From Chrysopilus asiliformis (lineage: Eukaryota > Arthropoda > Insecta > Diptera > Rhagionidae), in the NCBI GenBank assembly GCA_964034945.1, contig OZ035960.1, positions 72,183,445 to 72,247,444 of the forward strand: a DNA stretch of 64,000 nucleotides. The letters are read 5' to 3'. Under the pieces are notes generated by a model. It searched no databases. It was not told where the DNA came from and was given only the letters and a program-made list of their open reading frames with translations. Positions 20,784-31,359 of this stretch are shown one piece after another. Each line of letters starts with the position of its first letter. The stretch's first letter is position 1. Both the position numbers and the translations under genes were made by a program.

Positions 20784-21326
20784 TTAAGTAATAAAAAACT
20801 GTAGTCATTGGGGACTGCCAACAGAAATGCAAACAATAATATATGTAAGGTAATAATTATATTGTCGTGTATTTATACCTATATATTTTTCAACCTGCAA
20901 TTTCGAAAATATATGCTAATAAACAGTAAATTTCAAATAAAAGTCAATATGCATATTAAGGTTTGAATTCCTGAGCAGCACATGATTTTCTTATACTAAA
21001 AATGGCTAGAGATATTTAATTTTTTCTGTATAACAATGCCACATGTTGTTTAGAAATTTTCTGTGTAATTTTATTTTGCTGTATATTTTCTAAAAAAAAA
21101 TCGATTTTTTGTTGTATAACAAAGTCACGTGCTGTTCAGAAATTTTCTGTCTCATTTTATTTTACCGTATGTAATTTCCAAAAAAAAATCGATTTTTTGT
21201 TGTATAACAAAGTCACGTGCTATTCAGAAATTTTCTCGCTAATTTTATTTTGCTCGGTACTGTCTTCGAAAAAAATCGATTTTTTCTTTATAAAAAAATT
21301 AAATGAAAGCAAATCAGCATTCTTAA
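20784..21326. repeat. Dispersed repeat module with ~80-bp tandem units
   Basis: Matches 33425-34067 closely. From 20980 to 21300 it has about four tandem units around the core CACGTGCTGTTCAGAAATTT, followed by CTCATTTTATTTT. Related units form the arms of the foldback at 28384-29478. The module runs into the SINE-like repeat, but here that continuity is broken by the MITE at 21327 and the hAT-like element at 21946. Confidence 0.75.
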
Positions 21327-21896
21327 GGTGGGTTTAGAAACACGAGCATTTTCATTTTTACTGGCAAAGTGAGCGGGATAGCGAAATTCAAATTTACGTG
21401 CGCAAAAAGTCGATCACATCAGTGTCTCACACGTACTATCCCTTCCACTTTATGGCGAACTGTCACTGTACATCACCTTCTTGCAGCAATACGTTTGTTA
21501 GCACTTCAATTTCACCTAACAAAATCATTTTGTGTGATGTTATAATTAATAACATAATTATTATTACCTCCCGTTTCCATTTAAAATGCGTTTGAAAGCT
21601 ACATCGAACTTAACCTTACTTTTGCTGGCTGCCATAATTCCCCATAATTCAGGGGTAACATTTTGCTGGCAGGGCGGGGAAGTCCAATGTGTTTGTTGTT
21701 GTTTACTGCCATAACTTTCCTATCGTCGACGAAAATTATGGATAGTAAAACCACTACATGCAAGCAAAATTTCCAGTAAAATTTTTACTGAGTGGCTTGC
21801 CGTCCCCTTCCCACTTGATGAAAAAGTCATAAGAAATCTGGCATTTCACTCACTTTGCCAGTAAAAATGAAAATGTTCGTGTTTCTAAACCCACCT
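21327..21896. mobile_element. MITE with TTAA target duplication
   Basis: About 570 bp with terminal inverted repeats of roughly 45 bp (GGTGGGTTTAGAAACACGAG at the left, its reverse complement at the right), flanked by TTAA at 21323-21326 and 21897-21900. The uninterrupted site exists in the homologous repeat at about 34063-34080. TTAA targets are characteristic of piggyBac-type elements, so it could be mobilised by such a transposase. One extra T at the right end is unexplained. No coding frame. Confidence 0.85.
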
Positions 21897-22039
21897 TTAA
21901 GCTGTTAAATTAGCATGTCGGTGACGCGAACTCATGAGATTTTACCAGAGATGAAAATAAGAGTTATTTTTTCTCTCTTTATCTCTCATTTCAAGTTTCA
22001 CTCACAACTAATAACGTTTTCGCTGTGTGAAAAAATATC

Positions 22040-22215
22040 TCTGAAGGAGATGAGTTTTACTTGTGCGACGAAAAACTCAAGAAGAGAGATAAATATTTTC
22101 TGTAAATAAATATCAGTTCTAATGAGAGATAAATATTTCCTGAAAATAAATATCAGTTCTAATGAGAGATAAATATTTCTTGTAAATAAATATCAGTTCC
22201 AATGAGTTTTATTTC
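22040..22215 (+). repeat. Minisatellite in the hAT-like element, left side
   Basis: About four imperfect units of roughly 40-45 bp with GAGAGATAAATATTT and AAATAAATATCAGTTC. Related AAATATTCCTCATCAG units form the right side (29560-29815). Confidence 0.7.
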
Positions 22216-22270
22216 GCTGAGCTGACGAAAAACTCATTTGGTCGATTTTGTATGGTCTGGCTAGTGTACG

Positions 22271-22642
22271 TGTTTCACGAGAAACTAAATTTGCCGGCAG
22301 GCTTAAATCAAACACGAATAAACGAAAGATAAAATTTATTAACCAATTACCACGACAGCGTTAGTGAGTGCGATGTGTCGCGCTTGAATTATAAAAACGA
22401 ACTCAAACTGCTTTTACAATTGTTGACTTATTCTGATTTTAAATAATAATCAAATCAAATGAAAAGAAATGGAATACAATACAAAATCGAATATTGAATA
22501 AAGAATATAGCGGATTACAATTGCTTTAAATGAACTTTAAATGAACAACTTATAGAAATTAACAAAGTATTGATTTAAATGCAGTTTGAACAATATTGAA
22601 ATTAAATAAAATCTACTGTACATTTAAACTGCCGTTCAAACA
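22271..22642 (-). mobile_element. 3' LTR of BEL/Pao element 1
   Basis: 372-bp long terminal repeat, the partner of 27957-28328, beginning TG and ending CA on either strand. A few substitutions separate the two LTRs. The 5-bp target duplication GTACG lies at 22266-22270 (the other copy at 28329-28333). LTRs are identical at insertion, so the insertion is young but not brand new. Confidence 0.95.
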
Positions 22643-22656
22643 TACTGCCTCCCTTG
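22643..22656 (-). other. Polypurine tract of BEL/Pao element 1
   Basis: On the minus strand the purine-rich AAGGGAGGCAG immediately precedes the 3' LTR. This is the expected primer site for plus-strand DNA synthesis. Confidence 0.75.
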
Positions 22657-22675
22657 ACCTAATCGTCAAAATATA

Positions 22676-23152
22676 TTAATGATGTTCTTCGTTGGAATCT
22701 CGTACTGGCAGGATACACAGCTTAGCGATAGGCCTCTTGAAGGTCGAATTCTTGGTCTTAAGAGTTACAACTCGTACCAGTTGATCACGACCGGGATGTA
22801 CGCGAGCCAAAGGCCACTTGGTTGGCGGCGTGCGTTCATCCTTTATCAGGACAATGTCGTCAATTTGGATTTGGGGTGTTGGAGTGATCCATTTTGTGCG
22901 CTGCTGAAGTTCAGTCAAATATTCATGCGACCACCTTTGCCAAAACTGCTGATGCATACGTTCGATTAGCTGCCATCGAGTCAAACGGTTGACGTTGGAC
23001 TCCAATAGGTTGGGCTCGGGAACTGAAAGTAGAGGTTCCCCAATCAAAAAATGTCCCGGAGTGAGTGGAACGGGATCCTCTGGGTCGTTAGTTAAGCGGC
23101 AGAGTGGCCGAGAATTCAACACCGCTTCTATTTGGGCCAACAAGGTTGTCAT
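22676..23152 (-). pseudogene. BEL/Pao integrase C-terminal part
   Basis: 158 residues from the first ATG; the frame is open further upstream to about 23410. It contains the end of the integrase core (LLAQIEAVLNSRPL, with the catalytic glutamate region) and the LTPGHFLIGEPL motif followed by the DUF5641-like C-terminal domain typical of BEL/Pao. It is out of frame with the main pol ORF by one base, the break lying near an A run at about 23415. Confidence 0.85.
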
Positions 23153-23202
23153 TTCCTCACAAGTGCAAATGGTATCTCCAATACAACGCTTTAGATGGTA
23201 TT

Positions 23203-26200
23203 TTACCGACTTGACACCTGCCTCCCATAAGCCACCGTGATGAGGCGCAGAGGGTGGTCCAAAATGCCAAGTGGTACCTTGGGATGCAAGAAAGGATGCG
23301 ATGCTGTAGCGTTCTTTGTTGTGTTGATATAACTTGCTTTGTAATTCAGAATTAGCGCCGATGAAATTCGTGCCCCGATCGCTGTAAAGATCGCTGCATA
23401 GACCACGTCGAGCGACGAACTTTTGAAACAGTTGAGGAAGGCTTCAGTGCTCAGGTCGTTGGCGACTTCCAGATGGAGGGCTTTGGTCACAAAGCATACG
23501 AACACGCAAATGTAGCCTTTTGTAGATCGTTGTCCTTGACCCTTAGCCATCTTTATCGGAAAAGGACCCGCAAAGTCCACCCCAGTGTGTAAGAAAGGTC
23601 GTTTGGGGGTCGTTCTCTCGACCGGAAGTGGTGCCATCTGCTGTTGGAGAACGATACCGCGATGTCGGATGCACGTAACGCATTGACGAATTTTCTTACT
23701 GACTTGGTTTCGACCATCGATAATCCAAAACTGACGTCTAATGCGATTTAAGGTAGACTGCACTCCCCCATGTAAGGTGACTTGGTGAGCCTGCGAAATT
23801 ATTAAAAGAGTTAAATGATTATTTTTGGGCAATATTATAGGATGTTTGATGTCATCAGAAAGGCGTGCGAACTTCAATCTTCCATTGACGCGCAAAAGAC
23901 CTTCAGTGTCGAGAACGGGGTTAAGTCTCGATAGAGGGCTTCGTCGATGAATCAATCCTTTGCTCTTCAGATCGTCGAACTCTTGCCAAAAACAGTTTTG
24001 TTGAATTATTCGGACCCATAACTTCAATGCGTTGAGATATTCGTGATAAGTTAGGTAACCATATACGCCTTTATCCCTTTTCTTTTCTCGAAGATTATGG
24101 ACAAATCTCAAACAAAGTGCGGTGATCCGACACAGACGGGTTAACGATGAAAATGAGGACAGCAATTCCCCGTGAGCCGCTCGAGTTGTAGTCAAAGTAG
24201 TACATGAAGTCTTCTCCTCGCTTTTTACGTGATCTGACTCTGGAAGAATTAGGTTTCGTGGCCAAGTGTCGGGACTCCCATAAATCCATTGTGGCCTTTT
24301 CCACCACAGCTCCTGTTGTTGTATTTCGGAAGGAAAAACTCCGCGGCTCGCGTAGTCGGCCGGATTGTCACCGGACGGAATATGGCGCCACTCTGCATTT
24401 GGCAAACTCGTTTGAATTTCGCTGACCCGATTAGCGACGAAAGTCTTCCAGCGGCTGGCGTGATTATTGATCCAATGAAGAGTCACTTCGGAGTCAGTCC
24501 AGGTGAAAATCTTGATTTTGTGATGCGAGTAAACGTTTAAAATACTGCATAATAGACGAGTTAACAATACGGCTCCTTGCAGCTCTAATCGTGGTAATGA
24601 GATTCGCTTTATAGGGGCTACTTTTGACTTACCCATCATTAAACTGAATTTGACTTCACCATTAGGTTGAACTATCCGCAGGTACACTGCAGCAGCGTAG
24701 GCCATTTCAGATGAGTCCGAGAACCCGTGCAACTCATAGCTTCGCTCGCTTTGCGTGAATACCCATCGAGGTATCGAAAACTCCTGAAGACAAGGTAATT
24801 CGTTGCGATAGCGTAACCATTTGATAATAAACTGGGTGGGAAGTGCGTCGTCCCAACTCAATTTCAAGAGCCACAATTGTTGAAACCAAATTTTTGCTGT
24901 GACTATAACGGGCGTCAACCATCCCAGAGGATCGAACAATCGGGACGCATCGGATAAGACAGTTCGCTTCGTCACAGTGCCGCTCAACTGCGGTAGGTTC
25001 ACTTTGAATCCAAGGCGGTCCGTGCGAGGGCACCATAAAAGACCGAGGATGCCATGCTCATTTTCGGCTTCATTGATAAGCATGGAACGAGATTCTGGGT
25101 TCGAATCCGCTTGTTGAAGTAGTTCCGATTTATTACTGCTCCATTTCTGAAGAACGAAACCACCACACTTTAGAATATTGACTAGTTGTGACTGGGCCTC
25201 CATAGCGGAAGAGACGTTCTCAGCGCCCGCTAGGAAATCGTCGACGTAAAGACAATTTCGAATAAACTGAGCACCCAGTGGATAGCGATGACCTTCATCT
25301 TCTGCCAGTTGAATCAACGATCGGATGGCCAAGTAGGCAGCAGGTTTAGTGCCATACGTGACAGTTTGAAGCCAATAGTCCTGGATCGGTTGATCAGGTG
25401 AAGATCTCCATACAATACGTTGCATGTTAGCACTTTCATTGTCCACAGCTACCTGGCGGTACATTTTCACAATATCCGCACAAAAGGCAACGGGGAATTG
25501 GCGCCAACGTGAAAGCACCAATGTTAAGTCTAATTGTAACTTGGGGCCGTTACAGAGACGATCGTTAAGCGAATACCCATTAGTTGTCTTAAGAGATGCG
25601 TTGAATACCACACGCAACTTTGTCGTCAAGCTGCTCTCTTTTACAACTCCGTGATGAGGTAAATAAAACGTGTTGTCTGCCTTAAGATGCTCGTCCGGGA
25701 TCAACTGCATGTGTCCTAAGTTCAGGTATTGCTGCATGAATTCCTTATAACGTAGACCGAAAGTATGGTCAGACTTGAAGCGACGCTCCATTTGAAGAAG
25801 GCGACGTATCGCTGACGTTCTTGAGTCTCCGAGCTGTAGAGATTTCTCAAATTCTGGCCAAAGTGGAAGTTTAACTACATACCTGCCTTTACAGTCTCGC
25901 TTGTGAGTGATGTCGAAAACGTCTGAACAGCGTTGCTCCTCGGGAGATAAGATCGCAAGTTTCGTAAGCGGTGGTTCTTCCATTTCCCAAAATTTGCGGA
26001 GTTGAGCGACTAAGTCACACAGATGATCCTCGTTGTGGATTTTAGGAATGATCATGTTGCACATGATTGAGGAATCAACAGTTGGTCTGGACACCAGCCA
26101 ACCTAGAGCACTGTTTTGAGCTATTGGCGCAGTGTTGGATCCTCTACGTAAACCTTCCTTGATCAAGCAACCGTAGACATCAGCTCCAACTATGACATCT

Positions 26201-27189
26201 ATAGCAGAAGACTCATTGAATTTGGGGTTGGCTAATGGAATACCTTGTAAGTGAGGCCAATATTTGTTCGGTAAAGAATGCGTTGGAATGTTGGCAGTCA
26301 ACTTATTCAAAACTAGAGCGTTGATGGGCAAGTTGAATTCATTGTCGACATTCGAAAGAAGAGTAAACTTTGCAACACCCGATGACAAACCATTCGTGGA
26401 ACCTCCTATTCCGACAATGGGTACGTGGACGCGGTGCTTCGCAAGACCAAGTCGTTGAACTAACCGTTCCGTGATAAATGCGCTTTGAGAACCTTGGTCA
26501 ATCAACACTTTCACAGTAGCGATTCGACCATCTTTACCTTGAATGGTGGCACAAGCGGTTGGCAACAATACGGATTCGTCGTGGCGACAGGCTGACGTAT
26601 GTGAGCTCGCACTGCTGGAAGCTGGATTTCCCGAAGATCCTGAAGGATGGCTCGTTGAGGGCTGAATTGCACTGCGTTCAGTTGATGATGATGGATCAGA
26701 TTCGCGAGGTGAATCGCGGTGGATTAAAGTGTGATGACGCTGTTGACAGCGTTGACATCGCTTATCTGAGGGGCAGGCACTGATGGAATGATCCGCTTTG
26801 AGACAATTGAAACATAAATGTTCCTTTACGACGAAATCGTAACGCCACGAGGCAGGTTTTCTCTTGAAATTGAAACAAAAGGCAAGAGGATGATCCTTAC
26901 GACAAAGGACGCACTTGACGTTGTTGATAGCAAGATGAACCCTGGCACTGTTACGCACGTTTACTTTGGATAAAGATTTCGTTGATTCTAGAGCTTCCAA
27001 GGCACGTAGCTGTGATTCGAGAAATTTCTGAAAATTAACAAATTCCGGAAGATCGGACGAATCACCAATTTTCGCTTCCCATTCTTTGCGTAGGGATTGA
27101 TCCAACTTGTGGCTTATTGAATACACTAACCAATCATCCCACGATTCCACTGGCCGGTCTACGGATTTAAGCGCACGGATGAAGCACAT
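23203..27189 (-). pseudogene. BEL/Pao gag C-terminus plus pol (PR, RT, RNase H, IN N-part)
   Basis: 1328 open codons. In order: the end of gag with two zinc-knuckle-like motifs (CFNCLKADHSISAC at about 126-139, and CQRCQQRHHTLIH); an aspartic protease (VLIDQGSQ, Asp231); reverse transcriptase with the YVDD box at 25237-25248 (about residue 648); RNase H (HGFSDSS, PRLELQGA and HIPSGDNPAD); and the integrase HHCC zinc domain (HQVTLHGG, CVTCIRH) and start of the core (TGVDFAGPF). After about 23415 the frame is lost and about 70 nonsense residues follow to the stop. DQGS protease and this domain order are diagnostic for BEL/Pao. Confidence 0.93.
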
Positions 27190-27197
27190 AGTACCGT

Positions 27198-27404
27198 CTA
27201 AAATTGCTTAAGTTCAGTGGCAGTTCCTTTGGTCATAGCCGGCAGGGCGAAAAAGGTGCGAAAATGGCCATAAACGATGAGCCTCTTGTGTTCGTATCTT
27301 TCAATAAGAGCATCCCAAGCAATTCGATAATTCGCGTTCGTGATGGGGATGTTGCTTAAGATAGACGCGGCGTCACCCCGACAGCATGATTTCAAATATT
27401 GCAA
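27198..27404 (-). pseudogene. BEL/Pao gag, middle part
   Basis: Carries the conserved gag stretch LQYLKSCCRGDAASILS-like and WDALIERYEHKRLI, matching the BEL gag domain DUF1759. The frame is open without an ATG up to about 27510. A TAG at 27198 ends it one base out of frame with the following gag-pol ORF. The break sits in a T run. Confidence 0.85.
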
Positions 27405-27505
27405 ACGACGGGCCTCAGTTAAACCGACATGCGAACCGATAATGCTCTGAAATATATCGCGAAATTCAGGCCAATCCGTATAAAGTCCACTAAATTCCGG
27501 AATAT

Positions 27506-27850
27506 TTAAACGCTGGGAGTTTCACTCGCGCCTCTACCATTTGACGTTTCGCGCAACGATGTCAGCATTCTACGTAATTCACTGCAATGTTCGCTGAATT
27601 TTTGCTCGGTAAATTCAAATAAATTTTCCGTGAAATAGGCAGCGTGTTCCTTTTCATCTGAGCTCCTCACACTTGATATTTCCATATGCGTATCGAAAAA
27701 ACTTTTCCAGTAGTTGTTGAGTAAATCGATTCGACTAGTGAGGAAGGCTTCATCACGATTTGAAGACGCGGTTTTTTTGGTATTCGCCATGAAATTTGCG
27801 ATTAAACTTCCCGTAGCGTAAGCTCGATTATATAATTGCGCAGCACTCAT
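27506..27850 (-). pseudogene. BEL/Pao gag, N-terminal part
   Basis: 114 residues starting MSAAQLYNRAYATGSLI, beginning 85 nt inside the PBS. It is the true translation start of the element's polyprotein. The frame shifts at about 27510, where sequence matching the next gag segment continues in another frame. Confidence 0.85.
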
Positions 27851-27934
27851 TTTGCGAGGGGTTAAACAAACGTTGCCGATAAAAGATTGTTTAATAAGCG
27901 TTTATTAAGTGAAATGTCGATTAGTACAATGCCA

Positions 27935-27951
27935 TCCGGCTCGAAGGACCA
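27935..27951 (-). other. tRNA primer-binding site of BEL/Pao element 1
   Basis: On the minus strand TGGTCCTTCGAGCCGGA follows the 5' LTR after a 5-nt spacer. It begins TGG, complementary to the CCA tail of a tRNA. The same 17-mer occurs at 35766-35782 and, with one change, at 41885-41901 in a different BEL-type element. Confidence 0.9.
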
Positions 27952-27956
27952 AGAAA

Positions 27957-28328
27957 TGTTTCACGAGAAACTAAATTTACCGGCAGGCTTAAATCAAACA
28001 CGAATAAACGAAAGATAAATTTTATTAAACAATTACCACGACAGCGTTAGTGAATGCGATGTGTCGCGCTTGAATTATAAAAACGAACTCAAACTGCTTT
28101 TACAATTGTTGACTTATTCTGATTTTAAATAATAATCAAATCAAATGAAAAGAAATGGAATACAATACAAAATCGAATATTGAATAAAGAATATAGCGGA
28201 TTACAATTGCTTTAAATGAACTTTAAATGAACAACTTATAGAAATTAACAAAGTATTGATTTAAATGCAGTTTGAACAATATTGAAATTAAATAAAATCT
28301 ACTGTACATTTAAACTGCCGTTCAAACA
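27957..28328 (-). mobile_element. 5' LTR of BEL/Pao element 1
   Basis: 372-bp LTR, the promoter-bearing copy for minus-strand transcription, followed at the outer edge by the target duplication GTACG (28329-28333). It differs from the 3' LTR at a handful of positions by eye. Confidence 0.95.
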
Positions 28329-28383
28329 GTACGATTTCAAATAATTTTCAATGCATGATAAGAAATTATTATTTATTGTAAAG

Positions 28384-29478
28384 GGTGGATGATGGGTGGG
28401 TGATGGGTGGGTTAGTAGGGGGTGGGGTGTGGGGGGAAGGGGGAAGGGGGGTGGAGGGGGAGGGCGGGATTTTTTTTCCAAAAATTTTTTTTTTTTTGGA
28501 AAATAGTACGGAGCAAAATAAAATTAGGGAGGAAATTTCTGAACAGCACATGACTTTCTTATCCAAAAAAAAAATTTTTTTACGAAAATACCCTAGAGCA
28601 AAATAAAATTAGCGAGGAAATGTCTGAACAGCACACGACTTTCTTATACAAAAAAAAAATTTTTTTTAGGAAAATACCCTAGAGCAAAATAAAATTAGCG
28701 AGGAAATGTCTGAACAGCACACGACTTTCTTATACAAAAAAAAATTTTTTTTAGGAAAATACCCTAGAGCAAAATAAAATTCTCGAGGAAATGTCTGAAC
28801 AGCACACGACTTTCTTATACGAAAAAAATTCGCTTTGACGCTCCGTTTCCCCAACTCATTGCACGACATCACGTCCAATATATGTTTCAGTGTATCACCA
28901 ACATAGGTAAATTTATTTTATTTTTCAGTTAGTTCATCAATGCCCCATTCTATATCCAAATCAACATACAAAATAAAAACCCGTGTCTTTAAAATAGTGT
29001 ATTTTTATATTTAAGAATCGCTTTTTTGTTGTATAAGAAAGTCATGTGCTGTTCAGAAATTTCCTCGAGAATTTTATTTTGCTCTAGGGTATTTTGCTGA
29101 AAAAAAATTTTTTTGTATAAGAAAGTCGTGTGCTGTTCAGACATTTCCTCGCTAATTTTTTTTTGCTCTAGGGTATTTTCCTAAAAAAATTTTTTTTTGT
29201 ATAAGAAAGTCGTGTGCTGTTCAGAAATTTCCTCGCTAATTTTATTTTGCTCTAGGGTATTTTCGTAAAAAAATTTTTTTTTGTATAAGAAAGTCATGTG
29301 CTGTTCAGAAATTTCCTCCCTAATTTTATTTTGCTCCGTACTATTTTCCAAAAAAAAAAATTTTTGGAAAAAAAATCCCCCCCTCCACCCCCCCCCCTTC
29401 CCCTTCCCCCTTCCCCCTCACCAGACCCCCTACTAACCCACCCATCATCCACCCATCATCCACCCATCACCACCCCAT
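28384..29478. mobile_element. Foldback with G-rich/C-rich ends
   Basis: A palindrome of about 1.1 kb. The left end (28384-28470) is a run of G-rich, almost C-free sequence and the right end (29380-29475) is its C-rich complement. Inside each arm are about four tandem units of roughly 80 bp around GTGTGCTGTTCAGA (28500-28830 and 29020-29350, inverted). A unique centre of about 190 bp separates the arms. No coding frame. It lies inside the hAT-like element. Confidence 0.85.
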
Positions 29479-29559
29479 AAAAGCAACATAATATTAAAAA
29501 GACCACGTATCAAACAAAGCGAGAAACATCGAGTATAAGTTTTTGACGACACATAAATG

Positions 29560-29815
29560 AGTTTTATTTTGCTTAATATAAATATTCCTCTTCGAATAGA
29601 GTTTTTCAACTCAAGGAGTTTTTCAATAACTCATTGAGTATAAGTTTTTCACAACATTTTAAATCTCTTTAAAAAAGAGTTTTATTCTGCTCGGCAAAAA
29701 TATTCCTCATCAGGACTGAGTTTTATTTTGCTCGACATAAATATTCCTCATCAGAAGTGAGTGTTATTCTGGTCGATATAAATATTCCTCATCAGAAGTG
29801 AGTCTTTATAAAAAT
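29560..29815 (+). repeat. Minisatellite in the hAT-like element, right side
   Basis: About five imperfect units around AAATATTCCTCATCAG and GAGTTTTATTTTGCTCG, related to the left-hand array at 22040-22215 in the opposite sense. Non-coding. Confidence 0.65.
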
Positions 29816-29844
29816 TGAGAAATATTTTCATCTCTGGATTTTAC

Positions 29845-30390
29845 CCATCCAAAAATCGCCCAACGCGCCTAAAGAAGTATAATATAAATAAAATAAGTAA
29901 TTTAAGGTCAAAAAAAATAAAAAAAAACATTTTGTCACCACTCGGAATCGAACCCGCACATCTGGCGCATTGTAGTCTAACACTTATTCAGGAGTAAAAA
30001 TGTAAACTTAAAGATAAATTAAGTAATAAAATATTAATAAAAATAAATAAATCAACAAAAAAAAATTTGAAAAGAAAAACAAAATAATTTTGTTACCGAT
30101 AAGAATTGAACCCGGTGCCTGGCGCATGGTAGTCCAACTTCTAACTCACTGTACTAATCGAACAGTACGAAATGTCGTTTTAACATTGAAGACTTAGTTA
30201 GCGGGATATTTATAATTTTGAAAAGCAAATCACTAATAAAGTATTATAAAAAATTGAAAAAAAGTAAAACGGACATATCTACAGCTATAGAGCTTTCATT
30301 TAAAAAAAAATCATCAAAATCGGTTCAATAGGAACTCCAGGAGCTCTGTCGAAAGAAATCCATACAAAATCGCTTTGCCTTTTAAATATA
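29845..30390 (-). repeat. tRNA-like SINE module, copy 2
   Basis: Continuation of the repeat interrupted at 21945. It has B-box-like sequences on the minus strand at about 29944-29954 and 30102-30112 (the second slightly decayed). It ends at TTAAATATATAGA, as the other copies do. Confidence 0.65.
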
Positions 30391-30393
30391 TAG

Positions 30394-30520
30394 ACTAGGG
30401 GCTGCGCCCCGAACCGCTTCGCGGTTCATCCCCCTTCCGCAGGTCGGCCTTCGGCCTCCCTGCCCCCGTCGGCCTACGGCCTCCACAACTACTCGGCCTT
30501 CGGCCTCGCCCCTCGCGCTT
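30394..30520. repeat. GC-rich island of short hairpins
   Basis: In strongly AT-rich surroundings this stretch is full of short palindromes, for example GGGGCTGCGCCCC, CCGCTTCGCGG and repeated TCGGCCTTCGGCCTC. A further unit lies at 30597-30614. The first two motifs also occur at 11228-11255 at the start of the LINE. No gene; origin unknown. Confidence 0.7.
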
Positions 30521-30855
30521 GAATTGTTGGAATTTGATGTATGGAGATGTTACGTAAAATTATTTAAATATATTTCAGCTCTCGCCTTCCTCTTTACTCG
30601 GCCTTCGGCCTCGACTCAAATGCATATAGTTAACCCAAAAAAGGGAAATTTTTTTAGAGACATTTTTCTTTGTGACCCAACGGTGTATTACAAAATCGTA
30701 CTGTTTACTTACCATATATTCAATAACGGTAAAAGGTGGTTATCCACACGGGGAAAGACAATATTGTGGGAAATGTCATTCTTTTTAATTCATGTCATAC
30801 ATTGAAGCACCAAATCCCTTTAGAATTGCAGAAGATAGCAGGTGAGGGCTATACA
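30521..30855. other. Intergenic DNA, no gene seen
   Basis: AT-rich stretch with one 93-codon open frame (30524-30805) that shows no recognisable domain. I do not call it a gene. It ends at the target site of the hAT-like MITE. Confidence 0.5.
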
Positions 30856-31359
30856 TAACGATGGTATCTATACTGTTTTTCGTAGTATTATATTGTTTTT
30901 CAGACTCCAATACTGCATAATTGCTTTTTTCCCCAAAATACTGTATTTAAATACTCAGAAAACTTTAATTCTTTAACGTTTCGAAATTCAAATTTATTAA
31001 TAGCAATGCAAAACGTCAGTGGCAACACAAAACAGTGGCAACACATGGCAAGTGTAAATACATTCAAACGACGAACAGCGAAGTATTGATGGCAACATGT
31101 CATATAGATTCGCTTCTTCCTTTCCCCATCGATTACTGTCTTGTCATTATTCATCCTTCTTCAGAACGCGTTACTTTGATTTTGCTTTCCATTGTTAATT
31201 TAAAAGAATAAAAATGTCGAAATTAAAAGCAAAGACACAAATTTTCATTGAATAAAATTTATACTGCGAAAAATACTGTTTCTTCAAATCGATTTACTGC
31301 TTTTTTAAATTTTTAGGTGAAATATACTGTTTTTTGTCCGAAAAAAGATACCATCGTTA
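30856..31359. mobile_element. hAT-like MITE with 8-bp target duplication
   Basis: 504 bp bounded by 14-bp perfect inverted repeats (TAACGATGGTATCT and its complement), flanked by direct repeats GCTATACA at 30848-30855 and 31360-31367. The 5'-TAACG terminus and 8-bp duplication fit the hAT pattern. Inside it is AT-rich with repeated ATACTGTTTTT near both ends and no transposase. Confidence 0.88.

Larger units (their letters stand above)
21946..29836. mobile_element. hAT-like non-autonomous element with nested insertions
   Basis: Terminal inverted repeats CAGAGATGAAAATA at 21946 and its complement ending at 29836 are flanked by an 8-bp direct repeat GATTTTAC (21938-21945 and 29837-29844). The intact site is present at 34108-34115 and 18657-18664. 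An 8-bp target duplication with a 5'-CAGAG terminus fits the hAT superfamily (YARNG start). The element body (about 21946-22270 plus 28329-28383 and 29479-29836) holds minisatellites. It was later invaded by a BEL/Pao element and a foldback. No hAT transposase is present. Confidence 0.85.

Noticed and set aside
27198..27200. Programmed -1 frameshift between gag and pol of BEL element 1
   Set aside because: BEL/Pao elements normally use a single gag-pol frame. Similar one-base shifts occur inside integrase and gag where recoding makes no sense, so mutation or sequencing error is the simpler reading.
30524..30805. 93-codon open frame as a small gene
   Set aside because: No domain, no conserved copy and no start or promoter evidence. 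Its length is expected by chance among this many frames.
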